Of a stretch of 58,027 nt of DNA, positions 18,108-27,519 are shown in pieces. Position 1 is the stretch's first letter. Every line of letters begins with the position of its first letter. Below the pieces are notes generated by a model. It saw only the letters and a list, made by a program, of their open reading frames with translations, searched no databases and was not told the DNA's origin. This DNA is from an uncultured Clostridia bacterium. Lineage in GTDB: Bacteria; Bacillota; Clostridia; Oscillospirales; Ruminococcaceae. The stretch spans positions 1 to 58,027 of the forward strand of contig CANPYZ010000013.1 in assembly GCA_947589035.1 (NCBI GenBank), written 5' to 3'. The translations under genes and the position numbers were made by a program.

Positions 18108-20384
18108 ATGAAATGGGTATATACCATTTATTTTTTCTGTACAGCATTAGCTTTGCTTGCTGGTTTGATTTATACATTTGTCAAATCCCGTCATGTGCCA
18201 ATTGAAGAACCATTACGAATTATGTTTCTTAGTGGAATACTAACATTGACATTGTATTCAGCAGGAATATTAAGCCATTCAGAATCAACTGCACGCATTC
18301 TGTTCGGAGGAGGTTATTTTTCTGTTGATTTAATGATGATTGGCGTAATGTCTTTCGTCCGACGATATACCGAAATTCGTCAATACAGGCATACTCTGCA
18401 CTTCACACTGGCAAGTCTTTCTTTAATTGACGGCGCATTAATGCTGATTAACCATTTTACACCAATTATGTTCCAATGCGAAAAAGTACAGTCTTCTTTC
18501 TGGCACGTCGGGCAGAAAAAAATGCTTTTCATTTATCATGAAGCGTTCATTTTCTTAGTAGGAATTTTAATTATTATTGACCTCCTCCGGAAAATGCTTC
18601 GTTCTCCGAAAATTTACAAAATTAAATATGCTGTGGTGTTAGTTTTCTGTTTTATTATTGCCGGCGTGCATATTTACAGTTTGCAGCGTTCTTTAATGAT
18701 TGATTATGCGCTGTTTATGGTGGCAATGTTTTTGTTAGTGGTGTTTTATTTCTCGATGTTTTATATTCCCCGTGGATTAATGGAAAGACTGATGTTTTTC
18801 ACCATTTCTAACATGCAGGACGGAATTATTTGCCTTGACCTTGATAACCAGTGCGTTCACGCCAACAAGGCAGCGAAAATTTTTTGTGACAACGAAATTA
18901 ACGCCCAAATTGAAAGCTGGTTCACGGAAAAAATTACTCCGGATACAGAAACTTCTGAATGGAGTACTGTACGCCGCATTGACGGCGAAAAACGATATTT
19001 CGCTATCGAATATAAAAAAATGTTCGACGCTGTCGGAAAGAAAATCGGCTGTTTTTTTACTATTCATGACCAGACAGAAGAAAAAACCCGCTTGTATGCG
19101 GAAAAATATTCCGCTACTCATGATACTTTAACTGGGATTTACAATAAAGAATATTTTTATGATGAAGTGAAACAAATTATACATAATAATCCGGAAATTC
19201 ATTATGTGCTTGTCTGCACAGACGTTAAAAATTTTAAAATCGTTAATGACGTTTTCGGCGTGGAAACTGGTGACAAATTGTTAATTCGTATCGCTGGTTC
19301 TATTCGATTCATGGCGAAAGAAGGCTGGGTTTACGGCAGATTAACCGGAGACCGGTTCGCTGTTTGCCTTCCAAAAGACGATTTCAGCGAAAAGAAATTT
19401 CTCGAACAAGCAGATAAATTATCCCGTTTATCGGAAAATTATATTTTCAAAATTCAATTACATATGGGCGTGTATGACATTTCCGACAGAAATTTAAGAG
19501 TTTCCGTGATGTGTGACAGAGCGAATTTAGCAATTCAAACCATTAAAGACAGCTATGAAAACTGTGTAGCACATTATCAGGAAAACCTCCGGCAGGATTT
19601 CCTGAACGAACAGAAAATGATTAACGAATTTGATTTCGCTTTACGTTCAGGAGCGTTTGAAGCCTATGTGCAGCCGCAAGTTTCCTCACAAACAGGGAAA
19701 ATTTCCGGCGGTGAAGTTTTAGTGCGTTGGATTCACCCGCAAACAGGTATGGTTCCGCCTTATCAATTCATTCCGGTATTTGAACAAACAGGTTTAATTG
19801 CCAAATTAGATAATTATATGTGGTGGCTCGCTTGTCATAAACTTCAGGAATGGCAAAACCAAGGACTTACTGAACAATATTTATCCGTGAATATTTCACA
19901 GAAAGATTTTTATTTATTGGACGTTTATCAGGTGATTACTAATCTTGTGGAAAAATATCAGATTAACCCGAAAAATTTACATTTAGAAATTACCGAAACG
20001 GCAATCATGAACAACCCTACAGAACAACTTCCGCTAATCCATAAACTTCGGGAATATGGTTTTCTAATTGAAATTGACGATTTCGGCAGCGGGTATTCTT
20101 CTTTGAATACGCTGAAAGACTTACACGCCGACGTGCTGAAAGTGGACATGGGTTTCCTGAAAGAAACAGAACATGAAGAACGCAGCAGAATTATTCTGAA
20201 AACAATTATTTCCCTTGCGAAACTGCTTGACATGGAAGTTATCACTGAAGGTGTCGAAACACAAAAACAAGTAAATTTCCTAAAAGAATATGGCTGTGAT
20301 ATTTTTCAGGGCTATCATTTCGCTAAACCTATGCCTATGCGTGAATTTGAAGATAAATTCCTGAATAAAACTATGCCCGTATAA
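18108..20384 (+). CDS. Membrane-bound GGDEF-EAL protein, probable c-di-GMP phosphodiesterase
   Basis: 758 residues. About seven N-terminal membrane segments (first 220 residues, of the 7TM sensor type) are followed by a PAS-like region, a GGDEF domain and a C-terminal EAL domain. The GGDEF signature reads TGDRF, so cyclase activity is unlikely. The EAL domain reads EVL in the first motif, keeping the catalytic Glu, and also has ITETA, DDFGSGYSSL, KVDM and EGVET, so c-di-GMP hydrolysis is likely. Start at 18108 has AAAGGTG 6 bp upstream; a GTG at 18099 lies inside that site. It is a single-gene unit between two terminators. Its signal is unknown. Confidence 0.9.
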   Translation: MKWVYTIYFFCTALALLAGLIYTFVKSRHVPIEEPLRIMFLSGILTLTLYSAGILSHSESTARILFGGGYFSVDLMMIGVMSFVRRYTEIRQYRHTLHFTLASLSLIDGALMLINHFTPIMFQCEKVQSSFWHVGQKKMLFIYHEAFIFLVGILIIIDLLRKMLRSPKIYKIKYAVVLVFCFIIAGVHIYSLQRSLMIDYALFMVAMFLLVVFYFSMFYIPRGLMERLMFFTISNMQDGIICLDLDNQCVHANKAAKIFCDNEINAQIESWFTEKITPDTETSEWSTVRRIDGEKRYFAIEYKKMFDAVGKKIGCFFTIHDQTEEKTRLYAEKYSATHDTLTGIYNKEYFYDEVKQIIHNNPEIHYVLVCTDVKNFKIVNDVFGVETGDKLLIRIAGSIRFMAKEGWVYGRLTGDRFAVCLPKDDFSEKKFLEQADKLSRLSENYIFKIQLHMGVYDISDRNLRVSVMCDRANLAIQTIKDSYENCVAHYQENLRQDFLNEQKMINEFDFALRSGAFEAYVQPQVSSQTGKISGGEVLVRWIHPQTGMVPPYQFIPVFEQTGLIAKLDNYMWWLACHKLQEWQNQGLTEQYLSVNISQKDFYLLDVYQVITNLVEKYQINPKNLHLEITETAIMNNPTEQLPLIHKLREYGFLIEIDDFGSGYSSLNTLKDLHADVLKVDMGFLKETEHEERSRIILKTIISLAKLLDMEVITEGVETQKQVNFLKEYGCDIFQGYHFAKPMPMREFEDKFLNKTMPV

Positions 20385-20390
20385 ATGGCA

Positions 20391-20416
20391 AAAATCCCTG
20401 CATTGCAGGGATTTTT
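20391..20416. terminator. Bidirectional terminator between the EAL gene and metA
   Basis: AAAATCCCTGCA/TGCAGGGATTTT stem with T runs on both strands; serves the plus-strand EAL gene and the converging metA. Confidence 0.85.
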
Positions 20417-20433
20417 AATTTAAGCTAATTAAA

Positions 20434-21354
20434 CTAAGAAAAATTTTTCAAATCTTTCAGGTCAAATGGCGTTTCCTGATATACCACATAATTCAGCCAG
20501 TTAGCGTAAAATAAATTCGCATGACATCGCCATGAAAATATCGGTTCATAATTCGGATTTCCCCCCGGAAAATAATTTTCCGGAATTTCAATCGGCAAGC
20601 CCTTTTCCAAATCCCGAAAATATTCTTCTTTTAAGGTATTCCGTTCATATTCCGCATGACCCGTCATGAAAATTTGCCTTCCGTTCAGCGACTGCACCAG
20701 TAAAACGCCCGCTAAAGGCGAATATGCTAAAATTTTCAGCTGTGGATTCTGTTCAACATCTTCCCGACGAAATTCAGAATGTCGGGAATGCGGTACCGGA
20801 AATTCATCATCAAATCCCCTTAATAAAGGCGTTTCCACTTCTGCCCTGTGCTGAAATATTCCGAATAATTTCTTTTTCAGTAAATGCTTTTCTATTCCGT
20901 AATGATAATATAACCCTGCCTGCGCCCCCCAACAGATATGCAAAACTGAATAAACATGCGTTTTTGACCATTCCATAATTTCACATAATTCTTTCCAGTA
21001 GTCCACTTCTTCAAAAGCAATATGTTCCACAGGTGCGCCGGTAATAATCATTCCGTCATAATCATTCTGACAGACTTCCGGAAAAGTCTTGTAAAATGCA
21101 TTCATATGACTTTGCGCTGTATTTTTGGAAATATGCGATACCTGCAATAATTCCACATCTACCTGCAAGGGCGTATTGCTTAATAACCGCATTAACTGAC
21201 ATTCTGTGTCAATTTTTTTCGGCATTAAATTTAAAATCAATACTTTCAACGGGCGTATGTCCTGATGTTCTGCACGGGCTTTCGACATCACAAAAATATT
21301 TTCTTTCTCTAAAATATGATAAGCTGGTAATTCTTCCGGAATGCGTATCGGCAT
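20434..21354 (-). CDS. metA: Homoserine O-acetyltransferase, MetA type
   Basis: First committed step of methionine synthesis: acylates the homoserine hydroxyl. 306 residues of the glutamine-amidotransferase-like MetA fold, with nucleophile Cys in HICWGAQ (C141). The residue that sets acyl preference is Glu (E110 in [15 protein letters not shown]), the form found in MetA enzymes that use acetyl-CoA; Gly at this place marks succinyl-CoA users. The acetyl assignment rests on that. Start at 21354 with AAGGAGA upstream. It follows the biotin carboxyltransferase genes after an 84-bp gap with a hairpin and no obvious promoter. hom, at 49893, makes its substrate. Confidence 0.95.
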   Translation of the reverse strand: MPIRIPEELPAYHILEKENIFVMSKARAEHQDIRPLKVLILNLMPKKIDTECQLMRLLSNTPLQVDVELLQVSHISKNTAQSHMNAFYKTFPEVCQNDYDGMIITGAPVEHIAFEEVDYWKELCEIMEWSKTHVYSVLHICWGAQAGLYYHYGIEKHLLKKKLFGIFQHRAEVETPLLRGFDDEFPVPHSRHSEFRREDVEQNPQLKILAYSPLAGVLLVQSLNGRQIFMTGHAEYERNTLKEEYFRDLEKGLPIEIPENYFPGGNPNYEPIFSWRCHANLFYANWLNYVVYQETPFDLKDLKNFS

Positions 21355-21392
21355 TGTTCATTCTCCTTTCTGAAATTTTTCTTTCAATTGTT

Positions 21393-21427
21393 AAAATCCC
21401 CCGTCTGTAAAAGACGGGAGATTTTCT
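21393..21427 (-). terminator. Hairpin between oadA-like gene and metA
   Basis: AAAATCCCCCGTCT and AGACGGGAGATTTT pair over 14 bp with one mismatch. On the minus strand the stem is followed only by TTTTAACA, so it may be a leaky terminator that lets some transcription into metA. Confidence 0.6.
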
Positions 21428-21438
21428 GCATGTGTCCA

Positions 21439-22854
21439 TTAAACAGGATGAATCTGCTTTTCAGCATCTCCATGCTTGCCGTCAATGCCGAATTTTTCAT
21501 TCCGGCGTTTTTCAAAAAATTTCACGGCAACTTGTCCAAATTGTGCATAGCTTAATACATCTTCTTCGCTTTCTGCCCATTCTGCGCATTCTTTCCGGAG
21601 TTTTTCCAATTCTGGTTCGAGTAAATCCGCCGGACGGCAGTCAATCGGTTCTGCATTGCCAATAATTTTCTTCCGAAATTCCGGATCAATCGGAACAGGT
21701 GTCTGCCCATATTCCCCACGGACAACGCCTTTAAATTCTTTCGTTACGGTTTTGTATCTTTCGCCCATTAAAACATTAAATACTGCCTGCGTTCCGACAA
21801 TCTGTGAAGACGGTGTAACCAATGGCGGATAACCTGCATCTTTCCGCACTCTCGGCACTTCTAAAAGTACTTCATGCAGTAAGTCTTCTTTCCCTGCCTG
21901 CTTAAGCTGTGACAGCAAATTAGAAAGCATTCCGCCGGGTACTTGATAAATTAATGCGCCTGCATCAGTAGCTAACATTTTCTGGTCAATCAAGCCTTCA
22001 TCAATGTATTTCTTCCGTAAGCCCATGAAATATTCACGGATTTCCATTAAAAGCGGCAAGTCAATTCCTGTGTCGTATTCCGTTCCCTGTAATGCTGCTA
22101 CCATGGATTCCGTTGGAGCGTGTGATGTTCCTAAAGCTAATGGCGACATTGCCGTGTCAATAATGTCCGCTCCGGCTTCAATGCCTTTCAATAAACACAT
22201 TGACGCAAGTCCGGAAGTGTAATGCGTGTGTAAATCTACCGGCAAATCCACATTCGCTTTAATGGCTTTTACTAATTCTTCCGTTTTATAAGGCGTTAAT
22301 AAGGCTGCCATGTCTTTAATACAAATGGAATCCGCTCCGGCTTCCTGAATTTTTTTCGCATATTCTACATAATATTCTGTAGTAAATACTTCTCCTGTGG
22401 TGTAGGAAACAGCTACTTGCACTTCCGGCTTTTTCCCGCCACGGGTAGCCTTTTTAGCTGAATTGATTGCCGTCTGTAAATTTCGAATGTCATTCAATGC
22501 GTCGAATATTCGAATGACATCAATGCCGTTTTCTACAGATTTCTGCACAAATTCTTCCAGAACATCATCAGCATAATGCCGGTAACCTAACATGTTCTGC
22601 CCTCTGAACAGCATTTGTAAACGGGCATCAGGCATTTCTTTCCGGAGTGTCCGCAAACGTTCCCAAGGGTCTTCATTCAGAAACCGCAGGCAGGAATCAA
22701 ATGTTGCTCCGCCCCAGCATTCTATTGAATTGAATCCGACAGCATTCAGTTTCGGTAAAATTGGAAGCATATCTTCCAATTTCATTCTCGTTGCTAATAA
22801 TGACTGATGCGCATCACGGAGAACTGTTTCCGTGATTCTTATTTTTTTCGCCAT
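21439..22854 (-). CDS. oadA: Carboxyltransferase of the oxaloacetate decarboxylase alpha / transcarboxylase 5S type
   Basis: 471 residues in the HMGL-like TIM-barrel family plus the conserved PYC/OADA domain. Visible are ITETVLRDAHQS, the metal site DLHTHYTSG, and SICIKDMA with the lysine that is carboxylated in this family. It moves CO2 between oxaloacetate/pyruvate and carboxybiotin. The usual C-terminal biotin domain is absent; it is encoded separately just upstream at 22883. Start at 22854 (MAKKIRITETV) matches family starts; an ATG at 22890 would overlap the biotin-carrier gene. No membrane beta subunit and no biotin carboxylase are nearby, so a transcarboxylase is as likely as a decarboxylase. 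Confidence 0.9.
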   Translation of the reverse strand: MAKKIRITETVLRDAHQSLLATRMKLEDMLPILPKLNAVGFNSIECWGGATFDSCLRFLNEDPWERLRTLRKEMPDARLQMLFRGQNMLGYRHYADDVLEEFVQKSVENGIDVIRIFDALNDIRNLQTAINSAKKATRGGKKPEVQVAVSYTTGEVFTTEYYVEYAKKIQEAGADSICIKDMAALLTPYKTEELVKAIKANVDLPVDLHTHYTSGLASMCLLKGIEAGADIIDTAMSPLALGTSHAPTESMVAALQGTEYDTGIDLPLLMEIREYFMGLRKKYIDEGLIDQKMLATDAGALIYQVPGGMLSNLLSQLKQAGKEDLLHEVLLEVPRVRKDAGYPPLVTPSSQIVGTQAVFNVLMGERYKTVTKEFKGVVRGEYGQTPVPIDPEFRKKIIGNAEPIDCRPADLLEPELEKLRKECAEWAESEEDVLSYAQFGQVAVKFFEKRRNEKFGIDGKHGDAEKQIHPV

Positions 22855-22882
22855 GTTTCTTTGCATCCTTTCTTCATCTGCA

Positions 22883-23260
22883 TTAACCAACAGTTGCTAA
22901 TGTGTCACCACTCTGCACGTTGTCGCCCTTCTTCACTAAAATGCTCGTTACAGAACCGTCACACGGTGCAACAATGTCATTTTCCATTTTCATGGCTTCT
23001 AATACCATAATTACATCACCTTTGGAAACGCTTGCCCCATTGGAAACTTTCACGTCCAGAATTGTCCCCGGCATCGGAGCGGCGACTTTTTCACCTGCTC
23101 CCACAGCTGGAGCGGCTGGTGCTGCCGGAGCAGGAGCTGCTGCGGCTGGTGCGGGTGCTGTCGGTGCTGCCGGAACAGCTGCCGGAGCTGCGCCTTCGCC
23201 TAATTCTTCTACAGCAACATCATAAGATTTTCCATTCACAATTACATTAAATTTTTTCAT
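22883..23260 (-). CDS. Biotin carrier protein
   Basis: 125 residues. A short N-terminal strand region, an Ala/Pro-rich flexible linker (about 24-55) and a biotinyl domain with EAMKMEN, where K91 is the predicted biotinylated lysine. It shuttles carboxybiotin between two carboxyltransferases. Start at 23260 has GGTGG 7 bp upstream. It lies between the 12S-like and 5S-like subunit genes, the order expected if all three form one complex. Gene content resembles gcdC/mmdC or the 1.3S subunit of transcarboxylase; the context does not settle which. Confidence 0.93.
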   Translation of the reverse strand: MKKFNVIVNGKSYDVAVEELGEGAAPAAVPAAPTAPAPAAAAPAPAAPAAPAVGAGEKVAAPMPGTILDVKVSNGASVSKGDVIMVLEAMKMENDIVAPCDGSVTSILVKKGDNVQSGDTLATVG

Positions 23261-23295
23261 AATTTTACCACCAATCTATAAATTTATTCACTTAA

Positions 23296-24639
23296 TTATA
23301 ACGGGAAATTATTATGTTTCTTCGGCAAATTCGTTACACGCTTGCCTTCTAACATGGATAAGGCTTTGCTGACAGCGTTTCTCAATTCCGCCGGAGTAAT
23401 TATTTCATCTATGCAGCCTAATCCAGCAGCAGATTCCGCTGAAGCAATTGTATTTGCATACTCTTCCGCTAATTCTTTCCGTTTAGCCTGAAGATTATCG
23501 CAGCCTTTCAACTTGTCATGCCAAAGAAATTCTACTGCTGTTTCCGGCATTAACGGCGCAATACATGCATTTTCAAATGCATAGGAAAAATCTGCATTAC
23601 AGCCTTTTCCAGCTAAAGCCACAAATACTGCCCCGACTGCCGTTCCAGTAATAACGGAAATTTTCGGCGTGGTTGCTTCTGCATAGCTTCCTGCCAAACG
23701 AGTTAAAGCCCGAACTGAACCAGCAGTTTCCGTTTCCGCTGAACCGGAAAAACCTGCTGTGTCTACTAATGTAATGACCGGAATGGAAAATGCATCGCAT
23801 GTCCGGACAAACCGAGAAATTTTCGTGCAGTCTGTTTCCGTGAGTTTCGCATTAGTTTTATTCGTTGCAATAATAGCAACTGTTGAACCGGAAACTGTTG
23901 CTAAAGCCGTATATGCCGTTTCTGCATAGTCTGCATATACTTCCTGAATACTTCCGCCGTCGGCAATGCTTTCCACATAAGAAGCTAATTCTGTTCCTGC
24001 TGCAACAGTAGGTTCTTCATATTCCATGCACGGCGTGTAAGACATATTATTCAATGGTAATACGTTGATTAAATTTCTTGCCTGTGCAACGGCTTCTTCC
24101 GGCGTTTTCGCCGTTAATGCGGAAATACCATTCTTTGCACAAACTTTCGCACTGCTTTGTTCAATGTTCGGAGTGAAAAATAATTCCGCTTCTTCCGCCA
24201 TAATCACAAAATCTGCTGCACATGCCATTACTGCCGCTGTGCCTGCGCATACTCCGGCAATAATGGCAATTTGCGGAACAACTCCCGAAAGGGCAGAAGT
24301 TTGTTCTAACATCATGCTGTAAGCATTCAGTGACGCTGCTGTGCCGTCCATAAATGCGCCGTTGGAATCGTAAATTCCAATTACCGGAGAACCAGTTTTC
24401 GCTGCTAATCCGTAAAGTTTGCTGATTTTTTCAGCCTGTGCCATGCTGACTGCACCGTTTTCAATGCTTTTATCCTGCGCAAAAGCATAAACGGGATTGC
24501 CGTTGACATAGCCGTAAACCGTCACGACTGCCGCCAATTCATTTTTTTCTTTGACATATGCACCGATTTCCTGATACACATTGTCATCAAACAATTTTGC
24601 CAACAATTGTCTTGCCGGACTGTTCAGATTTCTTTCCAT
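23296..24639 (-). CDS. Acyl-CoA carboxyltransferase subunit (MmdA/12S-like), diverged
   Basis: 447 residues with two crotonase-like carboxyltransferase halves; conserved landmarks include IIAGVCAGTAAVMACAADFVIM and SVITGTAVGAVFVALAGKG. Family members transfer CO2 between carboxybiotin and acyl-CoAs such as propionyl/methylmalonyl-CoA. It lacks roughly the first 40-50 residues of standard MmdA and its oxyanion glycine-rich loops are unusual, so the acyl-CoA is not predictable. Start at 24639 has AGGAAGGAAG upstream; a longer ORF from 24672 has none. It is the first gene of the three-gene unit, preceded by a clear promoter. Confidence 0.85.
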   Translation of the reverse strand: MERNLNSPARQLLAKLFDDNVYQEIGAYVKEKNELAAVVTVYGYVNGNPVYAFAQDKSIENGAVSMAQAEKISKLYGLAAKTGSPVIGIYDSNGAFMDGTAASLNAYSMMLEQTSALSGVVPQIAIIAGVCAGTAAVMACAADFVIMAEEAELFFTPNIEQSSAKVCAKNGISALTAKTPEEAVAQARNLINVLPLNNMSYTPCMEYEEPTVAAGTELASYVESIADGGSIQEVYADYAETAYTALATVSGSTVAIIATNKTNAKLTETDCTKISRFVRTCDAFSIPVITLVDTAGFSGSAETETAGSVRALTRLAGSYAEATTPKISVITGTAVGAVFVALAGKGCNADFSYAFENACIAPLMPETAVEFLWHDKLKGCDNLQAKRKELAEEYANTIASAESAAGLGCIDEIITPAELRNAVSKALSMLEGKRVTNLPKKHNNFPL

Positions 24640-24681
24640 CGCAATTCTTCCTTCCTGACATGAAAATATCATTACTTCTTT

Positions 24682-24710
24682 ATGATACTATTTTTTTGGA
24701 ATTTTTTCAA
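24682..24710 (-). promoter_or_regulatory. Promoter of the carboxyltransferase operon
   Basis: TTGAAA (24705-24710) and TATCAT (24682-24687) on the minus strand, 17-bp spacer. It overlaps the end of the upstream gene. Confidence 0.6.
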
Positions 24711-25105
24711 GTGTTTACGGGATTTTCTTTGCATTTTTGACAATTTTCCATAACTTCGCTAATTTTTTCAAGAAGATTCTGGTTATTTTTCACAAAACCA
24801 AGTTTTTCTATTCTTGTCCGAATTTCCGGATTTCGTTCTAAAAATTCCGCCTGTTCAATGCCTTTGAGTTCTGCTTTAAATAATACAGAACGAATTAACC
24901 CGTCACAATAATTCCAGTCGCCGCCGTCATTCATTGCATAGAGGATTACTTTTTCCGGCTGATAACTGTAAAGAATCCAGCCTTTGACAACGTCGTTGTC
25001 GTCAATCGCTTCAGACAAATGCATTTGCACTTCTTCTGAAAGCGAACATTGACTGACGATTTCCTGATAAGCCGATAAATTTTTCTGTTCTAAAATTCTA
25101 AGCAT
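24707..25105 (-). CDS. Unknown protein, possibly GNAT-like
   Basis: 132 residues, starting 3 bp after rluB, so co-transcribed with it. The order (helical N-terminus, YSYQPEKVILYAMNDGG strand pair, CDGLIRSVLFKAELKGIEQAEFL, then IEKLGFV) resembles the second half of GNAT acetyltransferases, but the acetyl-CoA loop (Q/RxxGxG/A) is not evident. It ends with a CxxC. I do not recognise a function. It is the last gene of the scpA-to-rluB run. Confidence 0.7.
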   Translation of the reverse strand: MLRILEQKNLSAYQEIVSQCSLSEEVQMHLSEAIDDNDVVKGWILYSYQPEKVILYAMNDGGDWNYCDGLIRSVLFKAELKGIEQAEFLERNPEIRTRIEKLGFVKNNQNLLEKISEVMENCQKCKENPVNT

Positions 25106-25108
25106 AAT

Positions 25109-25840
25109 TCAGTTTTCCTTTCCTATAGCGTTCCGGATTGCCCTTAATTCATCCGGTGTTAATTCTCTCCATGTCCCTGGTTTCAGCATTCCTAACCGTA
25201 CTGGTCCTATGGAAGTTCTTCTCAATCGGGCAACTTCTAACCCTACTGCTTCACACATACGGCGAATTTGTCTGTTCCTGCCCTCTTTAATCGTAATTTG
25301 CAGAACAACTCTGCCTGTTTCGTTATGCAGAACAATAATATTCGCCGGTTGTGTTTTCTTTCCGTCAAGAACTATTCCTGATGCCATTTCCGAAAGTTGT
25401 TCTTCCGTTACAGAGGGTCTGACCGTGACACGGTAAGTTTTCGTAATGTGTTTGCTTGGGTGCATGATTTCATTAGCGAATTTTCCGTCATTCGTCAATA
25501 ACAACAAGCCTTCCGAATTGCGGTCAAGTCTTCCTATCGGGTAAACCCGTTCTTCCACACCGGAAATTAAATCCATGACACAACGCCTGTCTAATTCATC
25601 GGAAACAGTTGTCACATAACCTCGTGGCTTGTTTAACATAATATACCGGAAATTTTTCTTTCGGGATAAAATAATTTTTTCCCCGTCTACAGTAATCATA
25701 TCTTTATTAGAAGCCTTATCGCCTAATTTCACAGGTCTGCCGTTTTTTTTCACATGCCCTGTTTCAATTAATTTTTCTGCCTTGCGCCGTGAACAATATC
25801 CCGCATCGGCAATGTATTTCTGTATTCTGATTTCTGCCAT
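25109..25840 (-). CDS. rluB: Ribosomal large-subunit pseudouridine synthase, RluB/RsuA type
   Basis: 243 residues: S4 RNA-binding domain (about 1-55, MAEIRIQKYIADAGYCSRRKAEKLI) and a pseudouridine synthase domain with the catalytic aspartate in GRLDRNSEGLLLLTND. Acts on 23S rRNA (E. coli RluB modifies U2605; the exact site here is inferred). I choose 25840 because homologues begin near MAEIRIQK; an ATG at 25867 gives nine more residues. It overlaps the end of the upstream carboxypeptidase frame by 77 bp, an unusually long overlap. Conserved neighbour of scpAB in Clostridia. Confidence 0.93.
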   Translation of the reverse strand: MAEIRIQKYIADAGYCSRRKAEKLIETGHVKKNGRPVKLGDKASNKDMITVDGEKIILSRKKNFRYIMLNKPRGYVTTVSDELDRRCVMDLISGVEERVYPIGRLDRNSEGLLLLTNDGKFANEIMHPSKHITKTYRVTVRPSVTEEQLSEMASGIVLDGKKTQPANIIVLHNETGRVVLQITIKEGRNRQIRRMCEAVGLEVARLRRTSIGPVRLGMLKPGTWRELTPDELRAIRNAIGKEN

Positions 25841-27011
25841 TTCTGTTCTCTCTTTCTCTTGTTTCATTCGAATTTTTCAAAATTGTTTGCAATTTATCCC
25901 AGAATTTCATGATTGCATTTTTTTCAGGAATAATTTTTTCTGCAACTGCATTTTCCGCTAAAAGGGGCAAAGAACAAATTTTTATTCCGTTGAAATAATA
26001 TTCTAATTTGCCTAATTCTTCTCCTTCTTTCACTGGTGCATACGAAAACGGCGCAAGAAGAATTTTATAGTCAATGCCGGAAATATTCTGTTTCGTTGCG
26101 CCAATAACAACCGGATTTTCAATTTTCAACGAAATTTGCTCCTGTACGCCGTTCAATAATTGCTGATGTACTTCCGGAATTTCTAATGTTACTGGCTGAA
26201 CTTGCGAAAAGCCGTAATCATACAGCTGCATATGGTCGTTCCAGTCGTTCGGGTCGTTAAGTGTTACGCAAATTAACGTTACGCCGTTTTTTTCACAGGC
26301 GGAAACTAAACACCTTCCAGCTTCATCTGTAAACCCCGTTTTCACGCCAATTACGCCGTCATACATGCGCAAAAGCTTATTCGAATTATACAGCCGCCGT
26401 TCATAGGGAGGATTGCCGAATTTCACTAATGCAGATGTCTGACCGCAAATTTCCCGAAATGTTTCATTTTGCAGGGCTTCCCTTGTTAAAATTGCCATGT
26501 CGTGCGCTGAGGCTCCATGTCCGGTACCTTCCAATCCAGAAGGCGTAACAAAACAAGTCCTTGTCATGCCAATTTCTTTCGCTTTCGCATTCATTTTCTC
26601 CGCAAATGCCGGAATACTTCCGGCAATCGCTACCGCTGCCGCATTCGCTGCGTCATTTCCGGAAGGAAGAAGCATTCCATAGCATAATGCCCTTTTCGTG
26701 ACTAAATCATTTTCCTGTAATCCCATTGACGAACCTTCAACATGAATTGCTTGATTATCAACTCTAAATTCCGCATCTAAATCCCCGCTTTCAATCGTTA
26801 AAAGCGTAGTCATAATTTTTGTTGTGCTTGCCATTGGCAATTTTTCTTCAGCGTTTTTTTCAAATAAAATTTCCCCTGTTGCCGATTCAATCAAAATACA
26901 GGCTTTTGCAGAAATATCCATTTCCGCATGAACAGTCATTTCCGGAATACTGAACAGAAACCATATAGGCAAAATACACAGGACAGCCCATTTTTTCAAA
27001 ACAGTATACAT
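25764..27011 (-). CDS. dacF: D-alanyl-D-alanine carboxypeptidase, DacF/DacB type
   Basis: Penicillin-binding protein that removes the terminal D-Ala of peptidoglycan stem peptides. 415 residues: signal peptide (1-29), peptidase S11 domain with SxxK (ASTTK, S62-K65), SGN (116-118) and KTG (223-225), and the C-terminal PBP5 beta domain. Start at 27011 has GGAGGG 7 bp upstream. The last 34 residues are read from DNA that also encodes the start of rluB in another frame and look out of character (NETRERENRNGR...), suggesting loss of an earlier stop. DacF-type enzymes act in cell-wall or cortex maturation, in keeping with the ytfJ neighbour. Confidence 0.95.
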   Translation of the reverse strand: MYTVLKKWAVLCILPIWFLFSIPEMTVHAEMDISAKACILIESATGEILFEKNAEEKLPMASTTKIMTTLLTIESGDLDAEFRVDNQAIHVEGSSMGLQENDLVTKRALCYGMLLPSGNDAANAAAVAIAGSIPAFAEKMNAKAKEIGMTRTCFVTPSGLEGTGHGASAHDMAILTREALQNETFREICGQTSALVKFGNPPYERRLYNSNKLLRMYDGVIGVKTGFTDEAGRCLVSACEKNGVTLICVTLNDPNDWNDHMQLYDYGFSQVQPVTLEIPEVHQQLLNGVQEQISLKIENPVVIGATKQNISGIDYKILLAPFSYAPVKEGEELGKLEYYFNGIKICSLPLLAENAVAEKIIPEKNAIMKFWDKLQTILKNSNETRERENRNGRNQNTEIHCRCGILFTAQGRKIN

Positions 27012-27068
27012 TGTTTCGCCCTCCGTATTTAAAAAATTTCAGTTCAGTATATGCGGACAACATATTTT

Positions 27069-27497
27069 TTATGAATCTGTTCCGGAAGTTTCTGTTTTTT
27101 CGGATTTTCTGACTTTCACTTTTTCTTTTTTCTCTTTGGAAAACATACTGCTGAGTTTGTCCAGTAATTCAGGGAGTTTATCCATAATGACAGCAGTATT
27201 GCTTTCTCCGTGTTCGGGAAGTTGTATCATGCGGACTTCTCCCTGCTGAACGACTAAAAAGCCTACTGGTTTCACACTCATTCCAGCCCCCGCACCGCCT
27301 GCAAAATATTCTTTATTCGTGCGTGTGGGCAAATCTGAACCGCCTGAGGCAAAACCAACGGAAATTTTCGATACAGGAATGACGGTTACGCCGTCTTGAC
27401 AGGAAATTGGTTCTCCGACCATTGTGTCTGTATCTACCATACTACGAATTTTTTCTACACTTACTCCGATAAAATCATTGATTTTATGCTCACTCAT
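27069..27497 (-). CDS. ytfJ: GerW/YtfJ-family sporulation protein
   Basis: 142 residues of the YtfJ family: KINDFIGVSVEKIRSMVDTDTMVGEPI followed by the glycine-rich core VGFASGGSD ... GGAGAGMSVKPVGFLVV and a charged C-terminal tail. In Bacillus YtfJ (GerW) is made in the forespore and needed for normal germination. The molecular activity is unknown. Start at 27497 has AGGAGAA upstream. It sits between the DUF2953 gene and dacF, the usual Clostridial arrangement. Confidence 0.93.
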   Translation of the reverse strand: MSEHKINDFIGVSVEKIRSMVDTDTMVGEPISCQDGVTVIPVSKISVGFASGGSDLPTRTNKEYFAGGAGAGMSVKPVGFLVVQQGEVRMIQLPEHGESNTAVIMDKLPELLDKLSSMFSKEKKEKVKVRKSEKTETSGTDS

Positions 27498-27519
27498 GAA
27501 AATTCTCCTTTATTTAAGA

